Source of the DNA: JAJDIA01 sp031555145
GTDB taxonomy: Bacteria; Bacteroidota; Bacteroidia; Bacteroidales; Tannerellaceae
DNA length: 64,000 bases
Reading direction: 5' to 3'
Assembly: GCA_031555145.1 (NCBI GenBank)
Contig: JAVBUR010000052.1
Coordinates: forward strand, 7,133 to 71,132
Shown: piece after piece, positions 58,710 through 64,000 of the stretch
How positions within the stretch are numbered: the first letter of the stretch is position 1
Layout: the number at the start of each line of letters is the position of its first letter
Made by a program: the position numbers and the translations under genes
Notes under the pieces: model-generated
Databases searched by the model: none
What the model saw: the letters and a program-made list of their open reading frames with translations, nothing else
What the model was told of the DNA's origin: nothing

Positions 58710-59612
58710 ATGGAAAAGCTTCCAATTATTGAAATTGCAGAGATCAACAATCATATCGTTACTTCCGATAATTATCAGAATGCGGTCACCGTGGCAGATG
58801 TGGACGCTTCGTGGTCTGTTGTCGATCCCAGACATGAGGGATACAGCATGCCTGTACGCCTGAATGCGCTTTTTATGGTGTTGGTGCTGTCGGGTTCTAC
58901 GACGGTTAGCCTGGATTATGTGCCCTATACGTTGACTGCCAACAGTTTTCTGCTCATCATGCCGTCGCATGTATTTCAGGTTGCCGAGAGCAGTTCGGAC
59001 TTACGGGCTATTATCCTGATTGTCGATATCACATTTATTGAAGAATGTGCGCCGGAAAAACGGAGCCCATCCATGACTGCCTATATGCAATTGCGCAGTA
59101 ATCCCTGTATCAACCTGATGCCGGAAGAAACAAAGCATATCCGTCAAGGCTTCCAAACGTTGCGTGAGAAGATCCGCTTGCGTACGCATTCATTTCATAA
59201 AGAGGTCATACAGAATGCCTTTATAGGTTTTTTGCTGGAAGTCGGTAATATACTGATTGGTAAGAATGAGACACTGAAGCGCCCGACCCTTTCGCGGAAG
59301 GAGGAAATTATGAATCAATTCCTCGAATTACTTTTTTCGCATGTCAAAACTCATCATGTAGTTACCTTTTATGCCGATAAGCTCTTTATCACGCCGCAAT
59401 ACTTATCGCTGATCCTGAAAGAACTCACGGGCAAGTCGGCCAATAAATGGATTGACGAAGCTTTGATGGTGGAAGCGAAGATTTTGTTGAAGATGCCACA
59501 GATAACCGTCCAACAGGTGGCCGATCAACTGAACTTTTCCGACCAGTCTACTTTCGGTAAATTCTTTAAGAAGCATCAGGGTGTTTCTCCGTTAGAATTT
59601 CGCCGGTCTTGA
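58710..59612 (+). CDS. AraC-family transcriptional regulator
   Basis: This 300-residue regulator has an N-terminal cupin-like sensor region (MPVRLNALFMVLVLSGSTTV, SLDYVPYTLTANSFLLIMPS, HVFQVAESSSDLRAIILIVD) and a C-terminal AraC double helix-turn-helix (VVTFYADKLFITPQYLSLIL, TVQQVADQLNFSDQSTFGKF, FKKHQGVSPLEFRRS). It lies directly ahead of the GH31 gene on the same strand, 168 bp apart with a hairpin (GCTTTTG with CAAAAGC) between, so they may be separate units. It could control the GH31 gene or the divergent efflux operon. Confidence 0.92.
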   Translation: MEKLPIIEIAEINNHIVTSDNYQNAVTVADVDASWSVVDPRHEGYSMPVRLNALFMVLVLSGSTTVSLDYVPYTLTANSFLLIMPSHVFQVAESSSDLRAIILIVDITFIEECAPEKRSPSMTAYMQLRSNPCINLMPEETKHIRQGFQTLREKIRLRTHSFHKEVIQNAFIGFLLEVGNILIGKNETLKRPTLSRKEEIMNQFLELLFSHVKTHHVVTFYADKLFITPQYLSLILKELTGKSANKWIDEALMVEAKILLKMPQITVQQVADQLNFSDQSTFGKFFKKHQGVSPLEFRRS

Positions 59613-59740
59613 TGCTTTTGGCAAACAAAAGCCTGTAAATATACATTTCAGGTCTATTTACGCAACAAAAGAGCCCCTTGCCCTTACAAAAGTACCTCGA
59701 CAGATAGACATTTTACCCGGCCATTGTCGTGTAGTCATTC

Positions 59741-59748
59741 TACTTTTG
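59741..59748 (+). promoter_or_regulatory. Candidate -7 box for the GH31 gene
   Basis: TACTTTTG matches TAnnTTTG and lies 32 bp before the GH31 start codon. A TTG at 59724-59726 is 14 bp ahead, the same short spacing as at the AraC promoter. Confidence 0.45.
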
Positions 59749-59779
59749 CATTCAGATCTACGAATGTAATAATAAGAGA

Positions 59780-62611
59780 ATGACCATGATTAAGAAGATT
59801 TTTTGTTCTGCGCTGTTACTTACACTACTATCCTGTAGTACTGCTCCCTGGGAGAAAACCACGGATGGGGTATTAATCCGATTGCATAACGAAACGAAGC
59901 AACTTCGTTTGTCCGTAGTAAATGAAAAAACGATCCATGTGTCGGCAACCGCCGATCGTTTTTCAGAAGAAGCGAGCCTGGTAGTTGAAAAAACACCGGT
60001 GACTGTTGCCTGGGATGCGTCTGAAATAGACGGTCAGGTAGTGCTGCAAACCAGCGAGCTGAAAGTGTATGCCGACCTTCGGACCGGCGAAGTGAAATTT
60101 ACCGACCTGGATGGCCGTATCCTGTTGCAGGAAAACAATGGTGGCGGAAAGACTTTTACACCTATGCAAGTGGAAGGCACTTCCGGCTATGCCGTTCGCC
60201 AGGTATTTGAATCGCCTACAGATGAAGCGTTTTACGGTTTGGGCCAGCATCAGGCCGACGAATTCAATTACAAGGGAAAGAATGAGACCCTCTTCCAGTA
60301 CAATACCAAGGTGTCGATTCCCTTCTTTGTATCGAACAAAAACTATGGTATTTACTGGGAAAACTATTCGATGACCAAATTCGGTGACATCCGTGACTAC
60401 GACCAGTTGAGCCAGTTTAAACTGTATGATACGAATGGTAACGAAGGTGGACTGACTGCCTCTTATTATGTCAACTCCGATCCGAACCAGGTATTTGCTA
60501 CCCGTCAGGAACGCACGATTGATTATGAAAACCTGGAAACCGTGTTGAACTTCCCGGAAAAGTTACCTTTCGACAATGCGTTAATCGTATGGGAAGGTGA
60601 TCTGGAAGCTACTGTATCAGGCCTTCACCGTTTTCTGTTGTACTATGCCGGCTATACTAAGATTTGGATCGACGGCGAATTGATGGCGGATAAATGGCGT
60701 ACAGCCTGGAACCCCTCTGTGGCCAAATTCAATGTAAACCTGGAAGCCGGGAAGAAGCGCCACATTCGTTTGGAATGGCATCCCGACGGCGGTATTTCGT
60801 ATATCGGCCTGAAAGCCCTTTCTCCCGTTGCACCGGAAGAACAGAATAAACTGTCGCTCTATTCGGAAATGGCCGATCAGATTGATTACTATTTCATCAA
60901 GGGTGACTCTATGGATGATGTGATCAAAGGATACCGTTCGCTGACCGGGAAGGCACAGGTGATGCCCAAATGGGCGATGGGTTTCTGGCAGAGCCGTGAG
61001 CGCTACAAGACGCAGGATGAACTGCTCGGCGCATTGGCTGAGTTCCGTCGCCGCGAGATCCCCATTGATAATATTGTGCTCGACTGGAGCTACTGGCCAC
61101 AGGATGCCTGGGGTAGCCATGAGTTCGATGCTGCCCGTTTCCCTGATCCCGCAGCTATGGTACAGGGCGTACATGATCTGAATGCCAAGATCATGATTTC
61201 GGTATGGCCGAAGTTTTATGCTTCGACCGAGCACTATAAAGAGTTTGATGAAAAGGGTTGGATGTACCAGCGCGCTGTGAAAGACAGCATACGCGACTGG
61301 ATCGCTCAGGGTTATATCGGTTCTTTCTATGACGCTTACAGCGCCGGCGCCCGCGAACTGTTCTGGAACCAGATGAAAGAACACCTTTACAGCAAAGGCT
61401 TCGATGCCTGGTGGATGGATGCTTCGGAGCCCGATATCCTGTCGAATGCCAGCGTTGATTACCGGAAAGCGTTGATGACGCCTACTGCTTTAGGCCCTTC
61501 CACGAAGTACTTTAATACCTATGCGTTGATGAATGCCATGGCTATCTATAACGGCCAGCGTGCCGCAGACAACGATACCCGTGTATTCCTGCTAACCCGT
61601 TCCGGTTTCAGCGGCTTGCAGAAGTATGGAGCCGTTACCTGGAGTGGTGATATAGGTACCTGTTGGGAAGACTACAAGGCGCAGATCTCTGCCGGCCTGA
61701 ACCATTCCATGTCGGGTAATCCTTATTGGACGATGGATATCGGCGGTTTCTGTGTGCAGAAGAAGTTTGAACGCGCCAAAGAAGGTTCGGAAGAAATAAA
61801 CGAATGGCGCGAGTTGAATACGCGTTGGACACAGTTCGGCGCTTTCGCTCCCCTGTTCCGTACACACGGACAATATCCTTTCCGCGAAGTCTATAACATT
61901 GCTCCCGAATCACATCCGGCCTATAAGACGATCGTTTATTACGACAAACTGCGCTACCGGCTGATGCCGTATATCTATTCGTTGACCGGGCAGGTCTATT
62001 TCAACGACTATACGATTATGCGTCCGATGGTGATGGACTTTGGCTATGATACGGCAGTGAACAATATCGGCGACCAGTTTATGTTTGGCCCGTCACTCCT
62101 GGCAGCTCCGGTCTATGCGTACAAGGTGCGTGAACGCGAAGTGTATTTCCCGAAGGATACGGAATGGTATGACTTCTATACCGGCCGATATATGGCAGGT
62201 AACGGCAAACAGACCGTAGCTGCTCCTTACGAACGCATGCCGTTGTTTGTGAAGGCGGGTACCATTCTGCCGATTGGCGAAGAACTCCAATATACATCTG
62301 AAAAACCGGATGCTCCGGTTACCCTGTATGTGTTTGCAGGCAAAGACGCTTCATTCACCCTGTATGAAGATGAAGGTACCAACTATAATTACGAAAAAGG
62401 TAAGTTTGCCACTATTCCGTTTACCTACAACGAAGCTACCGGCCAGCTTGTCATAGGCCAGCGTGTGGGTGAATTCGACGGTATGGTTCAGCAACGTATG
62501 TTCCATATCGTACTGGTAGATAAAAACCATCCGCATGGTTTTGATACCAATCCCACTCCGCTGAAAACCATCGCTTATAATGGCGTTACCCAGGAGGTTC
62601 AGTTGAAATAA
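59780..62611 (+). CDS. GH31 alpha-xylosidase-like enzyme with PA14-like insert, lipoprotein
   Basis: This is a 943-residue GH31 enzyme with lipoprotein signal (MIKKIFCSALLLTLLSC from the internal Met at residue 3). Order: an N-terminal GH31 beta domain with AFYGLGQHQADEFNYKGKN, a PA14-like insert (ALIVWEGDLEATVSGLHRFL, YYAGYTKIWIDGELMADKWR, about residues 270-350), then the (beta/alpha)8 barrel: PKWAMGFWQSRERYKTQDEL, IDNIVLDWSYWPQDAWGSHE, FDAWWMDASEPDILSN with the catalytic Asp, FLLTRSGFSGLQKYGAVTWS, GDIG and FAPLFRTHGQ. The PA14 insert and the WWMDASEP motif recall the xyloglucan-active alpha-xylosidases (Cellvibrio Xyl31A type). It should trim xylose from xyloglucan oligosaccharides in the periplasm; substrate is inferred. 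Confidence 0.9.
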   Translation: MTMIKKIFCSALLLTLLSCSTAPWEKTTDGVLIRLHNETKQLRLSVVNEKTIHVSATADRFSEEASLVVEKTPVTVAWDASEIDGQVVLQTSELKVYADLRTGEVKFTDLDGRILLQENNGGGKTFTPMQVEGTSGYAVRQVFESPTDEAFYGLGQHQADEFNYKGKNETLFQYNTKVSIPFFVSNKNYGIYWENYSMTKFGDIRDYDQLSQFKLYDTNGNEGGLTASYYVNSDPNQVFATRQERTIDYENLETVLNFPEKLPFDNALIVWEGDLEATVSGLHRFLLYYAGYTKIWIDGELMADKWRTAWNPSVAKFNVNLEAGKKRHIRLEWHPDGGISYIGLKALSPVAPEEQNKLSLYSEMADQIDYYFIKGDSMDDVIKGYRSLTGKAQVMPKWAMGFWQSRERYKTQDELLGALAEFRRREIPIDNIVLDWSYWPQDAWGSHEFDAARFPDPAAMVQGVHDLNAKIMISVWPKFYASTEHYKEFDEKGWMYQRAVKDSIRDWIAQGYIGSFYDAYSAGARELFWNQMKEHLYSKGFDAWWMDASEPDILSNASVDYRKALMTPTALGPSTKYFNTYALMNAMAIYNGQRAADNDTRVFLLTRSGFSGLQKYGAVTWSGDIGTCWEDYKAQISAGLNHSMSGNPYWTMDIGGFCVQKKFERAKEGSEEINEWRELNTRWTQFGAFAPLFRTHGQYPFREVYNIAPESHPAYKTIVYYDKLRYRLMPYIYSLTGQVYFNDYTIMRPMVMDFGYDTAVNNIGDQFMFGPSLLAAPVYAYKVREREVYFPKDTEWYDFYTGRYMAGNGKQTVAAPYERMPLFVKAGTILPIGEELQYTSEKPDAPVTLYVFAGKDASFTLYEDEGTNYNYEKGKFATIPFTYNEATGQLVIGQRVGEFDGMVQQRMFHIVLVDKNHPHGFDTNPTPLKTIAYNGVTQEVQLK

Positions 62612-62628
62612 CAACCACTGATGAATAA

Positions 62629-62666
62629 GGGGCTGTCTCTGCTTTTGAGGCAGCTCCTCCTTTTTT
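62629..62666. terminator. Terminator after the GH31 gene
   Basis: An 11-bp stem (GGGGCTGTCTC with GAGGCAGCTCC, two G-U pairs) and a 7-base loop are followed by TCCTTTTTT. It lies between convergent genes and its T run overlaps the last bases of the HdeD-like stop. Confidence 0.85.
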
Positions 62667-63192
62667 ATTCGATGACGCGTTTGCGGAACCTGTAACTGTT
62701 CACCAGTTCGCATATTCCATAGAACACCGCAGCAATACCGAAGATAATAAAGGTATTCGTCGCAGCTTCAAACGGATATGCCAGAATCAATATACCTGTC
62801 AACAGGATCAGGACAGGCATCACATAAAAGCCCCAGCCGACCGTGGACCATTTCCGCGCCCGGGCGAGAAACACGAGCTGTTGTATCCCGGCAATCACCA
62901 ACAAGGCTCCCAATATATACATGAAGATATTGACAAAGAATCCGGGCATCACCACCAACCATACCCCGAACAGGATGCTACCTGCCGCTTCGATCGGGAA
63001 GGTGTGCTTGGGCGAGAATTCGTCCCTTTTACGAAAAAAGAAGCTCAGCACTGAATAGGCGCCCGGCACGATAAAAAGTATACCAATGGCAATTACCAGG
63101 TAAGTGACGGCTATTTCCGGCCACATAATCAACACAATTCCCAGTACTAAGGCAAAGATGCCGCGCAGGATGGCGTAGTTTATATATCTCAT
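62665..63192 (-). CDS. HdeD/DUF308-family membrane protein
   Basis: This is a 175-residue protein with six hydrophobic helices in pairs: YAILRGIFALVLGIVLIMWP, TYLVIAIGILFIVPGAYSVL, AAGSILFGVWLVVMPGFFVN, IFMYILGALLVIAGIQQLVF, VLILLTGILILAYPFEAATN and IIFGIAAVFYGICELVNSYR. This is the DUF308/HdeD pattern, in which one paralogue helps E. coli to survive acid. The role here is unknown. It is a single gene, convergent with GH31, with its promoter in the AT-rich region after 63192. Confidence 0.9.
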   Translation of the reverse strand: MRYINYAILRGIFALVLGIVLIMWPEIAVTYLVIAIGILFIVPGAYSVLSFFFRKRDEFSPKHTFPIEAAGSILFGVWLVVMPGFFVNIFMYILGALLVIAGIQQLVFLARARKWSTVGWGFYVMPVLILLTGILILAYPFEAATNTFIIFGIAAVFYGICELVNSYRFRKRVIE

Positions 63193-63690
63193 AACAAAAC
63201 GTATTAAGTATTTATCTGTCTATATAACAACGAAAGTAAACTTTTTTCCATAAACCAGCAAAAAAGTAAGAGGATATACGTGCCGGTCACTACTTATTGT
63301 CAAAAATGTGATATACGGCCAGAAAACGCCCACAGAAGTGAGAACGAAACAAAAGAACCTCTACTGTGTGACAAAACGACCCCTGCCTGCAACAAAAGAA
63401 CCTCTTTTGGATACATTTTAGTCCCCATCCTTTGGCAGTATAGTTGTATTTTTGTATCAGTCAACAGAGTAATCGGTTGGCGTTATGTGGGAAGGATTTT
63501 TTATGAAGAAGCTTTACCGCTGTAAAGAAATTAAGAGACAAAGTCACTAATGAATATAGGGGGTCGGAATAGGAAGTTGTGGGATATAACCGGTATTCAG
63601 ATCCAGATACGTAAAAGTATTCAACGCATAAACAATTCAACAGAGAAGGTTAATTAAGGTTAAACAGTTGTATTTTCATGATAAAAACAT
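63193..63690. other. Intergenic region without a supported gene
   Basis: About 500 bp. It should contain the promoter of the HdeD-like gene. AACAAAAGAACCTCT-like sequence occurs twice (around 63350 and 63400). An 81-codon open frame at 63280-63525 has no recognisable features and is not called. Nothing else is seen. Confidence 0.5.
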
Positions 63691-63691
63691 G

Positions 63692-63719
63692 TTGCACAAC
63701 ATAAAAATGTGTATATTTG
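63692..63719 (+). promoter_or_regulatory. Promoter of the short transcript
   Basis: A TTG at 63692-63694 and TATATTTG at 63712-63719 (17 bp apart) form a Bacteroidetes-type promoter; the spacing is slightly short. Transcription should begin near 63727. Confidence 0.6.
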
Positions 63720-63726
63720 CAATGTG

Positions 63727-63794
63727 TTTTTCATGGTATTAGATTTAAGGTTAACAATGAAGATTGGCTGTCGGGAGATAGCCTTTTCTTTTTT
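63727..63794 (+). ncRNA. Candidate ~68-nt small RNA or terminated leader
   Basis: Between the promoter at 63692-63719 and a T-rich terminator is about 68 nt with no coding frame of use. It contains GGTATTAGATTTAAGGTTAA, a string that I recall seeing in other Bacteroidales intergenic leaders, and ends in a hairpin GGCTGTC-GGGA-GATAGCC followed by TTTTCTTTTTT (63784-63794). It could be a free small RNA or an attenuated 5' leader for a gene beyond the window. No gene can be supported from 63795 to 64000. Confidence 0.5.
63766..63794 (+). terminator. Intrinsic terminator of the short transcript
   Basis: A 7-bp stem (63766-63772 with 63777-63783, one G-U pair), a GGGA tetraloop and an 11-base T-rich run make a textbook plus-strand terminator, about 70 bp after the predicted start site. 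Confidence 0.8.
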
Positions 63795-64000
63795 ACCCCA
63801 TCCCTACACAACTCTATTCGATGTTCTCCATAAACTCCGGATAAGCTTCAAATCCTGGAAAACCTGAATATCCGGCACGCTGTCCTTTGTGAATTGACTG
63901 CGCTCCCTTCTACACGAAGTTTTTTTTCGAATTTATCCGTCACGCTGTCACACGGAGGGCATTATCGTTCTGATTGAGAGCAGATTGAATGTGTGACAGA

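Noticed and set aside
63280..63525. 81-codon open frame right of the HdeD-like gene
   Set aside because: No family features, no promoter-like box in front and unusual Cys content; likely chance.
63800..63930. Possible 3' remnant of a minus-strand gene ending GFEAYPEFMENIE
   Set aside because: The frame is closed by a stop about 40 codons upstream with no start codon; cannot be supported as a gene from this window.

Overview
The window looks like a chromosome segment of a gut Bacteroidales bacterium, most likely Parabacteroides or a close relative. The evidence is SusC/SusD-type import, a UpxY-type antiterminator, fimbrillin-type lipoproteins, promoters with the Bacteroidetes -7 box TAnnTTTG, weak Shine-Dalgarno sites and a Mpi-like serine invertase. 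The species is inferred from gene style only. No tRNA, rRNA, CRISPR array or insertion sequence was seen.

Region A (1-28.5 kb, almost all minus strand) is one surface-polysaccharide locus read right to left. A plus-strand serine invertase (27865-28473) faces a 19-bp inverted-repeat pair (27355-27373 and 27536-27554) enclosing the only promoter-like -7 box nearby. In this assembly that box points away from the locus, so it reads as OFF. Next come a upxY-type antiterminator, six envelope or fimbria-like genes, wza, wzc, a UDP-HexNAc dehydrogenase and epimerase, a flippase, a pyruvyl transferase, three GT4 glycosyltransferases, a polymerase, an ATP-grasp enzyme, an acetyltransferase, an initiating sugar-phosphate transferase and two PglE/WcfR-like aminotransferases (one frameshifted). 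The enzymes predict a polymer with both an amino sugar and acidic groups, i.e. possibly zwitterionic. The locus ends in a 530-bp non-coding block bounded by ~105-bp inverted repeats, followed by the start of a YjbH-like gene cut by the window edge.

Region B (28.5-34.3 kb, minus) is a four-gene secreted glycan-processing operon without SusC/D: FAD oxidoreductase, an unrecognised secreted protein, GH43 and an acetyl-xylan-esterase-like enzyme. Region C (34.5-37.4 kb) holds a DUF418 membrane protein and housekeeping genes (S4/Hsp15-like, pth, rplY).

Region D (37.7-51.65 kb, plus) is the most unusual part. A LacI regulator and matching palindromic operators precede a nine-gene operon: a MetH-activation-domain-like protein, SusC, SusD, a GH38 mannosidase, an MFS transporter, a UROD-family methyltransferase, a corrinoid protein, a second UROD-family methyltransferase and a cupin. 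It looks like a polysaccharide-utilisation locus joined to a complete corrinoid methyl-transfer module. I propose that it imports a methylated mannose-containing glycan and removes or harvests the methyl group through B12 chemistry.

Region E (51.65-58.3 kb, minus) is a TetR-controlled RND efflux operon ending in a small PII-like gene. Region F (58.6-64 kb) has an AraC regulator, a GH31 alpha-xylosidase-like enzyme, an HdeD/DUF308 membrane protein, and a ~68-nt promoter-plus-terminator unit that may be a small RNA or a leader.
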